Shown here piece after piece: positions 9,500-17,934 of a DNA stretch of 64,000 nucleotides. Source of the DNA: Roseovarius sp. M141 (GTDB lineage Bacteria; Pseudomonadota; Alphaproteobacteria; Rhodobacterales; Rhodobacteraceae); contig NZ_VCNH01000008.1 of assembly GCF_024355225.1 (NCBI RefSeq), positions 992,001 to 1,056,000 on the forward strand, written 5' to 3'. The notes under the pieces were generated by a model. That model saw only the letters and a program-made list of their open reading frames with translations, searched no databases and was not told the DNA's origin. The position numbers and the translations under genes were made by a program. Each line of letters begins with the position of its first letter. Position 1 is the first letter of the stretch.

Positions 9500-9751
9500 G
9501 TCATTCGCGCATCAGCCTTTTGCGCCGATGAAATAAGGGCTTAGCCGATCAGCCCCGCGAGACCGTACATGAAATCCATCGCGGTGGCGGCCATGTCCTG
9601 AGGAATATGCCAAACGCACATGTGGCGTCGCGTGGCGGTGCGCAAGCCTCGAACCTGGAGATAGTCGTGATGCTGATCGGATACTTGCCCATGCCCGCTC
9701 TGTCAGCGACGAGAGGCGTTTGAGCAGGGGGATGCCCCTATGCCCCTGCGG

Positions 9752-10288
9752 TTAGCGCGCCGGGTTCAAAATGGCGCAAAGGACCTCTGCGCTGGGATCG
9801 ACCGTGATCGCGGCGGCGGTTTCGGTGAGGGCGCCTTGGCCCGCCTCAAGCGATTGGCCGTCCATCGTGGCGCTGCCCGAGACGCAGAACGCCGCGATTT
9901 CGCGGGCCTCCGGCATGTGGGCGCCGGCAGCCAGGACGTGCAATTCCGCGTCGATGGCGGTGGGGTCATAGAGGATATTGAACGCAGTCGCAGGCCCCCC
10001 GGTGAGCGTGCAATCCAGCGGGATGGACCCATCAAAGGCAACGGGCACCATCGGGCGCACATTCAGATCGACACCGGCGCCGACCAGCCGCGTGCCGGCC
10101 CCGCCGATAATCGTGTGGAGCCGCGCGAGGCCGGGATAGGTGGAAAAGGGGCAGTCGCGGTCAATCGCGGCAACGCTGAGGCGCCAGACAGTCTGGCTGT
10201 CGTGTTTCCCCGTGGCCAGGTCCTGCCGCGTACCGGCGCCGTTGACCCAAGGCTGGGCCGGGATGGTGCGCAGATCGAAACGGTGCAT
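9752..10288 (-). CDS. hutD: HutD/Ves family cupin-like protein
   Basis: A 178-residue small cytosolic protein of the HutD/Ves family. PWVNGAGTRQDL near the N-terminus, WRLSVA.I..D.PFS.YPG.AR at about residues 34-54 and GGPATAFN near 96-103 are family signatures. HutD is linked to histidine utilisation in some bacteria and is thought to tune urocanate or formiminoglutamate levels. No hut genes adjoin it here, so the role is uncertain. About 250 bp separate it from the rpsA terminator; there I see only a short leftward frame (last 26 codons 9541-9621) with no supporting evidence. Confidence 0.75.
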   Translation of the reverse strand: MHRFDLRTIPAQPWVNGAGTRQDLATGKHDSQTVWRLSVAAIDRDCPFSTYPGLARLHTIIGGAGTRLVGAGVDLNVRPMVPVAFDGSIPLDCTLTGGPATAFNILYDPTAIDAELHVLAAGAHMPEAREIAAFCVSGSATMDGQSLEAGQGALTETAAAITVDPSAEVLCAILNPAR

Positions 10289-10305
10289 GTGGGCGCGCCC
10301 TTGGA

Positions 10306-10333
10306 TTTTTGAGTATTTGTGGAACGATGAAAG
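10306..10333 (+). repeat. Dispersed intergenic motif, copy 2
   Basis: TTTTTGAGTATTTGTGG followed by AACGATGAAAGC lies between the end of ileS and the start of hutD. It is nearly identical to the copy just before recF (copy 4). Here it points toward the 3' end of ileS, so it is not simply a promoter of the next gene in its own direction. Confidence 0.55.
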
Positions 10334-10370
10334 CCGGGCGCGTTTTCAGGTGCGCCCGGCGGGGTTCGTA

Positions 10371-13349
10371 TCAGCCCAGCGCGGCGGAGCAGCGCGCGCA
10401 GGTGCCGGGGTGGGCGTGGGTGCCCACGTCCGGCAGGATTTTCCAGCAGCGGTGGCACTTGTCGCCCGGCGCCTTGTGGAAGGTGACGCCGAAACCCTCG
10501 GCCTCGGGGAGGTGGAACGCGCCTTGGGACGGTGCGCCTTTGGTCAGGGTGATGGCCGAGGTGATGCAGATATCCGCGAAAGGGACCGATGTCAGGGTCG
10601 CGAGTGTCGCCTCGTCTTCGACGAAGAGTTCCGGTGCGGCCTCCAGCGAGGAGCCGATGACCTTGTTCGTGCGCTCGATTTCCAGCGCTGCCGTCACGGC
10701 ACGGCGCGCCTGACGGATGCCTGTCCACTTTGCGGCAAGCTGTGGGTTCAGCCAGCTTTGCGGCGTCTCGGGGATGTCGGACAGATGCAGTGACGAGTCC
10801 GCGCCGGGATACCGCTCTAGCCAGACTTCTTCCATCGTGAAGACCATGACGGGGGCCAGCCACGTGGTCAGCCGGTGGAACAGCAGGTCCAGAACCGTGC
10901 GGGCCGAGCGCCGCTCGATGCTGTCGCCGTCGCAATAGAGCACGTCCTTGCGCACGTCGAAATAGAACGCCGAGAGGTCTATCGTGCAGAAGTTCAGCAG
11001 CGCCTGCGTGACGCCCTGAAAGTTATAGGCGTCGTAGCCCTCGCGCACGGTTTTATCCAGTTCGGCCATGCGGTGCAGTACCCATTGTTCCAGCTCGGGC
11101 ATCTGGTCTGCCGGGGTGCGGTCGGAGTCCTCGAAATGGGCCAGCGCGCCCAGCAGATAGCGCATGGTGTTGCGCATCCGGCGGTAGCTGTCGGCGACGC
11201 CCTTGAGGATTTCCGGCCCGATGCGCTGATCTGCGGTGTAGTCGGTCTGCGCGACCCACAGGCGCAGGATATCGGCGCCGTATTGTTTGACCACCTCCTC
11301 GGGGACGATGGTGTTGCCGACCGATTTGGACATCTTGTTGCCCTTGGCGTCCAGCGTGAAGCCGTGGGTCAGCACGCCGCGATAGGGCGCGCGGCCCATC
11401 GTGCCGCAGGCCTGTAACATGGAGGAGTGGAACCAGCCGCGATGCTGGTCGGTGCCCTCCAGATAGAGATCGGCCAGCCCGTCATCGGACCCATCCTCGC
11501 GGTCGCGCAGCACGAACGCGTGGGTGGAGCCGGAATCGAACCAGACGTCGAGGATGTCGTCGACCTTGTCCCAGTCGTCGGAGTTTACGACACCCGACAG
11601 GAAGCGGTCCTTGGCGCCGTTCTTGTACCACGCGTCCGCGCCCTCGGCCTCGAACGCTTTGAGGATGCGGGCGTTGACCTCTTCGTTCTTCAGCAAGAAA
11701 CCCTCGTCGGTGGGCAGCGCGCCCTTGCGGGTGAAGCAGGTCAGCGGGACGCCCCATGCGCGCTGGCGTGACAGAACCCAGTCGGGCCGGGTCTCGATCA
11801 TCGCATAAAGACGGTTGCGGCCCTTTTGCGGCGTCCATTTGACCAACTGGTCGATGGAGGTCAGCGCGCGCTGGCGGATCGTGGTGCCGTAGGTGTCCTG
11901 CCCGTCGCCCACCGGGCGGTCGATGGCGGCAAACCATTGCGGCGTGTTGCGGAAGATGATCGGCGCCTTGGACCGCCAGCTATGCGGATAGCTGTGGGTC
12001 GTGCGGCCGCGCGCGATGATGCCGCCCGCCTCGACCAGCTTGTCGATGACGGCGGGATTTGCCTTGCTTTCCTTGCCCTTGCGGTCGAAGACTTGCAACC
12101 CGGCGAAGAAGGGGACGTGATCCAAAAATTCGGATTCCTCGCCGACGTTATGGGTCATCTCCTTGATCCAGCCGCGTTTGACGAAGGCCTCGTAGTCATC
12201 CGCGCCGTGGCTGGGCGCGGTGTGCACAAATCCGGTGCCTGCGTCTTCGGTGACGTGGTCGCCGTCGATCATCGGCACGGGGTAGTCCCAGAATCCATCC
12301 GCGCCATCGAGGCCCGCGAAGGGGTGGGCGAGGGTCAACGCGCCCAGCTCATCTGCGGTGACATCGCGGACGCGGGTATGGTCGGTCACGCGCGCCTTGG
12401 CCAGCGTTTCGGCGGCCAGCGTATCGGCAAAGAGGTAGAGATCGCCGGGATTGGTCCAGCTTTCGTCCTCGGTGGTGTCGACGCGGTAGAGGCCGTAGGC
12501 GATGGACGGGCTGAACGCGACCGCCTTGTTCGAGGGGATCGTCCAAGGGGTGGTGGTCCAGATGACGACACGGGCGTGCCGAAGATCTTCAAACGACGAC
12601 ATGTCCGGACGCTTCGCTCTTTCATCGCCCTGCGTCGGCGGTGTTTGTTTCAGAACGTCCCAGCCGTCGATGTTGAACGCCACCCAGATCGTGTGGCTCT
12701 TGTGGTCGTGATACTCGATCTCGGCTTCGGCCAGCGCGGTTTTTTCCACGGGCGACCACATCACCGGTTTGGAGCCCTGATACAGCGTGCCCGTCATCAG
12801 GAATTTCTGGAACTCCTGAGCGATGATTCGCTCGGCGCGGAAATCCATCGTGAGGTAGGGGTTTTCCCATTTGCCGGTGATGCCCAGGCGCTTGAATTCG
12901 TCGCGCTGGATGTCGATCCAGCCCTCGGCGAACTTGCGACATTCCTGCCGGAAGTCGACGATGTCGATCTCGTCCTTGTTCTTCCCCTTGGCGCGGTACT
13001 GTTCCTCGATCTTCCACTCGATCGGCAGGCCGTGGCAGTCCCAGCCGGGGATGTAGCGCGCGTCCTTGCCCATCATCTGCTGGCTGCGCACGACCATATC
13101 CTTGAGGATCTTGTTCAGGGCGTGGCCGATATGCAGGTGGCCGTTCGCATAGGGAGGGCCGTCATGCAGGGTGAAGGGCGGGCGGGCGCCGGGGGTGTCG
13201 GCTGCCTTTTCGCGCAGGCGGTCATAGATGCCGATGCTGTCCCAATGGGCCAGCCATTCCGGCTCGCGCTTGGGCAGGCCGGCGCGCATCGGAAAATTGG
13301 TTTGCGGCAGGTTCAGCGTGTCTTTGTATTCGGGCGTGTCGGCGCACAT
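10371..13349 (-). CDS. ileS: Isoleucyl-tRNA synthetase
   Basis: A 992-residue class I synthetase that charges tRNA-Ile and edits valine. The HIGH-type motif is GHLHIGHALNK (about residues 70-80) and the KMSKS loop is NKMSKSVGNT (about residue 670). The CP1 editing domain lies between, with a W.TTPWT segment. The C-terminus carries a zinc-binding motif (CHRCW ... CARC) in the last 35 residues, as in bacterial IleRS type 1. Length is slightly above the E. coli enzyme because of small insertions common in Rhodobacterales. It stands alone, with hutD downstream. Confidence 0.96.
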   Translation of the reverse strand: MCADTPEYKDTLNLPQTNFPMRAGLPKREPEWLAHWDSIGIYDRLREKAADTPGARPPFTLHDGPPYANGHLHIGHALNKILKDMVVRSQQMMGKDARYIPGWDCHGLPIEWKIEEQYRAKGKNKDEIDIVDFRQECRKFAEGWIDIQRDEFKRLGITGKWENPYLTMDFRAERIIAQEFQKFLMTGTLYQGSKPVMWSPVEKTALAEAEIEYHDHKSHTIWVAFNIDGWDVLKQTPPTQGDERAKRPDMSSFEDLRHARVVIWTTTPWTIPSNKAVAFSPSIAYGLYRVDTTEDESWTNPGDLYLFADTLAAETLAKARVTDHTRVRDVTADELGALTLAHPFAGLDGADGFWDYPVPMIDGDHVTEDAGTGFVHTAPSHGADDYEAFVKRGWIKEMTHNVGEESEFLDHVPFFAGLQVFDRKGKESKANPAVIDKLVEAGGIIARGRTTHSYPHSWRSKAPIIFRNTPQWFAAIDRPVGDGQDTYGTTIRQRALTSIDQLVKWTPQKGRNRLYAMIETRPDWVLSRQRAWGVPLTCFTRKGALPTDEGFLLKNEEVNARILKAFEAEGADAWYKNGAKDRFLSGVVNSDDWDKVDDILDVWFDSGSTHAFVLRDREDGSDDGLADLYLEGTDQHRGWFHSSMLQACGTMGRAPYRGVLTHGFTLDAKGNKMSKSVGNTIVPEEVVKQYGADILRLWVAQTDYTADQRIGPEILKGVADSYRRMRNTMRYLLGALAHFEDSDRTPADQMPELEQWVLHRMAELDKTVREGYDAYNFQGVTQALLNFCTIDLSAFYFDVRKDVLYCDGDSIERRSARTVLDLLFHRLTTWLAPVMVFTMEEVWLERYPGADSSLHLSDIPETPQSWLNPQLAAKWTGIRQARRAVTAALEIERTNKVIGSSLEAAPELFVEDEATLATLTSVPFADICITSAITLTKGAPSQGAFHLPEAEGFGVTFHKAPGDKCHRCWKILPDVGTHAHPGTCARCSAALG

Positions 13350-13539
13350 TGCGGGCGTCCTTTATCTCGGGTGTTCGGATGAAAATGAAGGGGCGGCGCG
13401 AGAGGCTCGAACGCCTTGTCCCGGCGGCTCAGGTGTCAGAGCGCCGGGCATGTAATTCGGATGATGATCGCAATGAGACGCATCATGGGCGCCTTATAGG
13501 GCGCGGTTCGACGCGCGTCCAGAGGCGGTGAAAGCCGCC

Positions 13540-14541
13540 TCAGCTGGGAAACAATCCGCTGAGTGCAGTTGCCAGCAGGCGGCGTACCTTGGGGCGTTTG
13601 CCGGGCGAGAAGGGCAGGGGGCGGCAAACCTCCATCGCGGCCACGCCGACGCGGGCGGTCAGGGCGCCGTTCACCACCCCCTCGCCGAAGCGGCGCGAGA
13701 TTTTGGACAGCAGGCTGCCACCCGCGACGCTGGAGATCACGTCGTCGCCAACCGCTACGGCGCCAGTGGCCACCAGATGCGTCAGCACGGCGCGGGTCAG
13801 GCGCAGGCTGCCCAGTGTTCCCGAGCGGCCACCGTAAATTTCGGCGATGCGGCGGATCATCCGCAGATTGGCGCTGAGCGCGACCACCACATCGGCCAGT
13901 GCCAGCGGGACCAGCGCGGTAACGGCGGCGACCTGTCGCGCTGCGGCCTCGACCTGCCGCGCGGCAGCGGCATCGAGCGGCGTCAGCAGCTCGGCCTCGG
14001 TCAGGGCCAGAAGGGCGGCGGCGTCGAATTGATCGCCGCGCCGCTCGGCCAGGTTTTCGCGGCCCCAGCGGGTATCCTCGCGCGCGGCATAGAGTTTGAC
14101 CAGATCGTCGGTCAGGCGGCGCGCGGCGGGCAGATCATCATCGGCCAGCGCGGCATCGGCGGCGCGGTGCAATGCGTCGATGCGGCCAAGTCGGGCGAAG
14201 GCGGCGATTTCGCGCAGGGCGATGGCCAGCAGGACGACGATGAGGGCAATCAACAGGCCCGACACCAGATAGCCCAGCAGCGGCACGCTGGCGATCAGGC
14301 CTGTGGCAAAGTTCCACGCCGCCAGTGATATGGCGAGGCCAAGAAGGCTGCCCAGCAAGCCCCAGAACAGCCGCGCCAGCCGGGATGGGCGGCGCGCGGC
14401 CAGCGCGGCGATGGTCTGCATCGCGCGGCCATCGGGCGGCGGCGGCAGGTCGGGATCGGGGACCGGGGGGGCCTCGGACGGGGCGGCGCGGGGGGCGTCC
14501 TCGTTCAGATCGAACAGGACGGGGCCTTTGGGGCGGCTCAT
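13540..14541 (-). CDS. ycjF: YcjF-family (DUF697, TIGR01620) membrane protein
   Basis: A 333-residue protein with a proline-rich cytosolic N-terminus (residues 1-50), two adjacent membrane helices (about 62-82 and 88-110) and a C-terminal DUF697 domain (about 190-310) containing SANLRMIRRIAEIYGGRSG. It belongs to the YcjF family, which travels with the GTPase YcjX. The gene starts inside the stop of the acetyltransferase gene (ATGA), making ycjX-GNAT-ycjF one tightly coupled operon. The function of the pair is still poorly defined; envelope stress and division are proposed in related bacteria. Confidence 0.85.
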   Translation of the reverse strand: MSRPKGPVLFDLNEDAPRAAPSEAPPVPDPDLPPPPDGRAMQTIAALAARRPSRLARLFWGLLGSLLGLAISLAAWNFATGLIASVPLLGYLVSGLLIALIVVLLAIALREIAAFARLGRIDALHRAADAALADDDLPAARRLTDDLVKLYAAREDTRWGRENLAERRGDQFDAAALLALTEAELLTPLDAAAARQVEAAARQVAAVTALVPLALADVVVALSANLRMIRRIAEIYGGRSGTLGSLRLTRAVLTHLVATGAVAVGDDVISSVAGGSLLSKISRRFGEGVVNGALTARVGVAAMEVCRPLPFSPGKRPKVRRLLATALSGLFPS

Positions 14542-14996
14542 TTTTCGGCGCTCCTGTCTTGGTGCCAGATCATGTAAATGTCGGGCAGGTGTTCGTCATT
14601 GTCCGCGCCGCAGCCACGCCCCGCCTCGGCAAAGCCATGGGCGGTGTAAAAGGCGCGCGCGGGCGCGTTCGCCTCGGCCACGTATAGTTCCAGTCGGCGT
14701 TGGCCGCGCTTGGCATCCTCCAGCAGCGCGCGACCCAGACCACGACCTTGGGCGCGCGGATGCACATACAGCGCATGCACCATCGCGCCGTCACGCGCGA
14801 TGAACGCGGCCGGCCCGCGCCGATCACGCAGCATCCGCACCCAGCCCGCGCGGGTGATCCGGGCCATGACGCGCAGATCGGTGCGATAGGGGCGCACACG
14901 TGGCAGCCACGGGGTAAGGCGGATGACGCCCCAGAGGATCGCGGCCATCTGCGGCACATGCCACAACCGCGCGCGGGTTGGCTGCGCTGCTCTCAC
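14538..14996 (-). CDS. GNAT-family N-acetyltransferase
   Basis: A 152-residue GNAT acetyltransferase. The acetyl-CoA loop RAQGRGLGRALLEDA sits at about residues 81-95, after the beta-4 strand ALYVHP, and ANAPARAFYTAHGFAEAGRG provides the C-terminal motif B. The N-terminal 45 residues are arginine-rich and hydrophobic. It overlaps ycjX upstream and ycjF downstream by 4 bp each, so it is embedded in their operon. The substrate is unknown. Confidence 0.82.
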   Translation of the reverse strand: MRAAQPTRARLWHVPQMAAILWGVIRLTPWLPRVRPYRTDLRVMARITRAGWVRMLRDRRGPAAFIARDGAMVHALYVHPRAQGRGLGRALLEDAKRGQRRLELYVAEANAPARAFYTAHGFAEAGRGCGADNDEHLPDIYMIWHQDRSAEK

Positions 14997-16420
14997 AGGC
15001 GGTCGCCGATCAGGAACTGCGCCGCGCGGTCAAGGCGGATATGCGGCGGACCCATGCCGGGCTTGAGATGGAGAGTGGCGGGGGCGAATTTCATGATGCG
15101 GTAGTCCTGATCCAGCCACGCTTCATGGCCATGACGGGCCGCCGCGATCAGCGATGCGGGACTATCGGGCAAATCGCCGGGGTGAAACGCAGCCTCCTTG
15201 CCACGGCTGCCGTCGGAGGTCAGCAGCGTGCCGCGCACGCAATCGAGCGGGGCGCCCTGATGTTCGCGCGTTTCCTCGACCGTGGCGCGCAGGGATGCCA
15301 GCGCGATAGACGCCGTTTGCGCCCCTTGGAAATCGGCGCGGGCGCGCGCGTCGGCGGTCAGCGCCTCCATAAAGGCGGTCAGGCGGGGGTGCTGGGTGTG
15401 GTGCAGATGGTCGGCCTTGGTCGCGGCAAACAGGATCTTTTCCACCCGGCGCCCCATCAGCAGGCGGGTGAGGAACGCGTTGCGACCGGGACGAAAGGCC
15501 GACAGGATTTCGGTCATCGTGTCCTGTAGGTCGGCCACGGCGGGCGGGCCTGCATGAATCGCCTCCAGCGCGTCAACCAGCACGATCTGGCGGTCGATCC
15601 GCGAGAAGTGATCGCGGAAGAACGGCGCGACGACCTGCGATTTATAGGCTTCAAAGCGCCGCTCCATTTCCCGCCAGAGGCTGCGGCGGCCGGGGCGGTC
15701 CGGTTTGGCGATGGGGGCGAAAGTCAGCGCCGGCGATCCGGCCATCTCGCCCGGTAGCAGGAAGCGCCCGGGCGCGATGCCCGACAGGCCGCGCTGGCGC
15801 GCCGCATTCAGGTAGACGGTGAAGGTATCGGCCAGCGCCCTGATCTGTGGTTCTTCCCATGCGGCGTCTGCATCACTGGCGCCAGCATCGGCGAGGTAGG
15901 GCGCGGCGATGTCGCGGCTGTGCATGGTGGTGAGGGTGGCGGCGGACCAGTCGGCATAGGTTTTGTCCATCAGCGCGAGGTCCAGCAGCCATTCGCCGGG
16001 ATAATCCACAATATCGATATGCACGGTGCGCGGGCCTGTGATCCCGGCCAGCAGACCGGCGGGGCGCACGCGCAGGGACAGGCGCAGCTCGGAAATGGCG
16101 CGGGTGCTGTCGGGCCAGTGCGGTGTAGGCGCGGTGAGGGCGGCAAGGTGGGATTCAAAGTCGAACCGTGGCACGGTGTCGTCGGGCTGTGGTTGCAGGA
16201 ACGCGGCAGTGATGCGCCCCTCGCTGGCGGCGACGAGGCCGGGCATGCGCCCCCGCTCCAGCAGGTTGGCGACGAGCGAGGTGATGAACACCGTCTTGCC
16301 CGCCCGCGCAAGGCCGGTGACGCCGATACGGATGACAGGTTCGAAAAATGCCTCGGAGAGGGTGCCGGAGACCCGCTCGGCCCTGCGGGCCAGCCCGTCG
16401 GCCAGTGTCGAGATCCCCAA
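14993..16420 (-). CDS. ycjX: YcjX-family P-loop GTPase/ATPase
   Basis: A 475-residue YcjX-like P-loop protein. The nucleotide motif GLARAGKTVFITSL lies near residues 36-49, and DYPGEWLLDLAL (about 138-149) serves as the Walker B/G3 region. Much of the rest is family-specific alpha-helical sequence. It is first in an operon with a GNAT acetyltransferase and ycjF. YcjX proteins are conserved in proteobacteria and linked to stress responses, but the exact activity is not established. Confidence 0.88.
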   Translation of the reverse strand: MGISTLADGLARRAERVSGTLSEAFFEPVIRIGVTGLARAGKTVFITSLVANLLERGRMPGLVAASEGRITAAFLQPQPDDTVPRFDFESHLAALTAPTPHWPDSTRAISELRLSLRVRPAGLLAGITGPRTVHIDIVDYPGEWLLDLALMDKTYADWSAATLTTMHSRDIAAPYLADAGASDADAAWEEPQIRALADTFTVYLNAARQRGLSGIAPGRFLLPGEMAGSPALTFAPIAKPDRPGRRSLWREMERRFEAYKSQVVAPFFRDHFSRIDRQIVLVDALEAIHAGPPAVADLQDTMTEILSAFRPGRNAFLTRLLMGRRVEKILFAATKADHLHHTQHPRLTAFMEALTADARARADFQGAQTASIALASLRATVEETREHQGAPLDCVRGTLLTSDGSRGKEAAFHPGDLPDSPASLIAAARHGHEAWLDQDYRIMKFAPATLHLKPGMGPPHIRLDRAAQFLIGDRL

Positions 16421-16532
16421 TGTGCCGCCCTTTCGTAGTTACCTTGGGTCATTAGATAACGGTGGTGGCGGGGCGTTTCCAGTGCTGCGCGTCGCATCCC
16501 CTGTCGTGGGTGTTTTGGGGCGGGGCCTTCGG

Positions 16533-16557
16533 CGAGGATATTTGGAGCAAGAAGAAT
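16533..16557 (+). repeat. Dispersed intergenic motif, copy 3
   Basis: CGAGGATATTTGGAGC followed by AAGAAGAA lies about 50 bp before the truA start and in its orientation. It matches the layout of copies before recF and near ileS, with an extra A in GAGgATATTT and AAGAAGAA in place of AACGATGAA. Confidence 0.45.
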
Positions 16558-16605
16558 GGCAAGGCGCGCTTTAACAGGGGCATGATTTGGGCTAAGCGGC
16601 AAAGC

Positions 16606-17415
16606 ATGCCTAGATTTGCGCTGAAAGTTGAATATCACGGGGGGCCGTTTGCGGGCTGGCAGCGTCAGCGCGACCAAGCGTCTGTGCAGGGCGCCATCGA
16701 GGCGGCGCTGGCCCGGCTGGAGCCGGGGGCGCATACCATTGCCGCTGCGGGGCGCACGGATGCTGGTGTGCATGGGTTAGGGCAGGTGGCGCAGTGCGAT
16801 CTGGCCAAGGATTGGGCGCCCTTTCGTTTGATGGAGGCTCTGAATTATCACCTGAAGCCTCAGCCGGTCGCGATCGTGGATTGCGCCGAAGTCGCGGATG
16901 ACTGGCACGCGCGGTTTTCGGCGCTGGAACGGCAGTACAAGTTTCGTCTGTTGATGCGCCGCGCGCCCGCTACCCATGATTCCGGGCTGGTCTGGCAGGT
17001 GCCCCATCTGCTGGATGTAGCGGCCATGCAGGCGGGGGCGGCGCATCTGGTGGGGCGGCATGATTTCACCACTTTCCGGTCATCCATCTGCCAGGCTGCC
17101 AGCCCGATCAAAACGCTGGATGCGCTGGAGATTTCTCAGGTGGCCGGGTCGGGTGGGCCTGAGTTGCGATTTGCTCTGCGGGCGCGGTCGTTTTTGCACA
17201 ATCAGGTGCGTAGCATCGTCGGCACGCTGGAACGTGTCGGACGGGGTGCTTGGGCACCCGGCGACGTGAAAGCCGCGCTGGAAGCGTGCGACCGCGCCGC
17301 CTGCGGACCGGTCTGCCCGCCGCAGGGCTTGTATCTGGCTCGGGTGGTTTATCCGCTGGATCCGTTTACGGCGCAGGGTGCAAGGTGCGCCCCCCCACCG
17401 TTGCCTCACAGATAG
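16606..17415 (+). CDS. truA: tRNA pseudouridine(38-40) synthase
   Basis: A 269-residue TruA enzyme that makes pseudouridine in the anticodon stem-loop of many tRNAs. The catalytic aspartate is D52 in [29 protein letters not shown] near the N-terminus and [19 protein letters not shown] (about residues 200-218) are family segments. The start at ATGCCTAGATTTGCG gives the usual .[18 protein letters not shown] opening. The last dozen residues look non-conserved and overlap the decaying pseudogene on the other strand, so the 3' end may have been altered by that junction. Confidence 0.92.
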   Translation: MPRFALKVEYHGGPFAGWQRQRDQASVQGAIEAALARLEPGAHTIAAAGRTDAGVHGLGQVAQCDLAKDWAPFRLMEALNYHLKPQPVAIVDCAEVADDWHARFSALERQYKFRLLMRRAPATHDSGLVWQVPHLLDVAAMQAGAAHLVGRHDFTTFRSSICQAASPIKTLDALEISQVAGSGGPELRFALRARSFLHNQVRSIVGTLERVGRGAWAPGDVKAALEACDRAACGPVCPPQGLYLARVVYPLDPFTAQGARCAPPPLPHR

Positions 17416-17888
17416 CCGTTCTTCGCGGATCGCCCCGACCAGAGCCGACAGGCCGATCTCCGACCGCCGACGAGCGAGGAGCATGGTCTCCTACTCGCCG
17501 TCGCCCTGCGCGACAGGAACCGTCCTCGTCGGGAGTTCGGCGACAAGGGCGGTCCCGTCCGAGATACTTCATGGGCTTTGATCTTGCTGGTGCGCGCGCG
17601 GGATCAGGAGGCCCTCTTCCTCCAGCACAGCGAATTCGTGTTTTATCGCGCCCATCGCCTTGCGCATGGTGATGGAGCCAACAAGGGTATAGGACGCGCC
17701 GCGAACACGTTATTCAAAGCACCGGACATCATCCAAACGTCGGGGTCGCGGGCCCAGACCTGCCATCCACGCTCTGACGCAATGCTGCGTTGCAGCCCGT
17801 CAGAACGGCCATTCGTGGTTCGCGCAACATGCTGTCTGCTCAAACGTCGGTCTGCGGACTTTGCAGCCATCCGCGGCAGCGGCGCCAA
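17405..17888 (-). pseudogene. Broken gene of a DNA-associated-looking protein (possibly TniQ-like)
   Basis: Three successive minus-strand frames carry coherent, protein-like text. The first is LQRSIASERGWQVWARDPDV..MMSGALNNVF. After a shift near 17,700 comes SYTLVGSITMRKAMGAIKHE then FAVLEEEGLLIPRARTSKIK. After another shift near 17,560 comes TALVAELPTRTVPVAQGDGE, a TAG stop, then MLLARRRSEIGLSALVGAIR and a short tail. Two frameshifts and a nonsense codon mean a dead gene. The pattern resembles helix-rich C-terminal parts of transposon accessory proteins such as TniQ, but that assignment is from memory and weak. It is squeezed between truA and the large exported protein. Confidence 0.5.
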
Positions 17889-17934
17889 TGGTCACTTAGG
17901 ACAAACGTTGCATCTACGACCCAGAACAATACCA

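Noticed and set aside
9541..9621. Short minus-strand frame ending MAATAMDFMYGLAGLIG
   Set aside because: It reads like a protein end, but there is no upstream body or ribosome-binding site; too little to call a gene.
11826..13382. 518-codon plus-strand frame opposite ileS
   Set aside because: Shadow of ileS; no conserved motifs.
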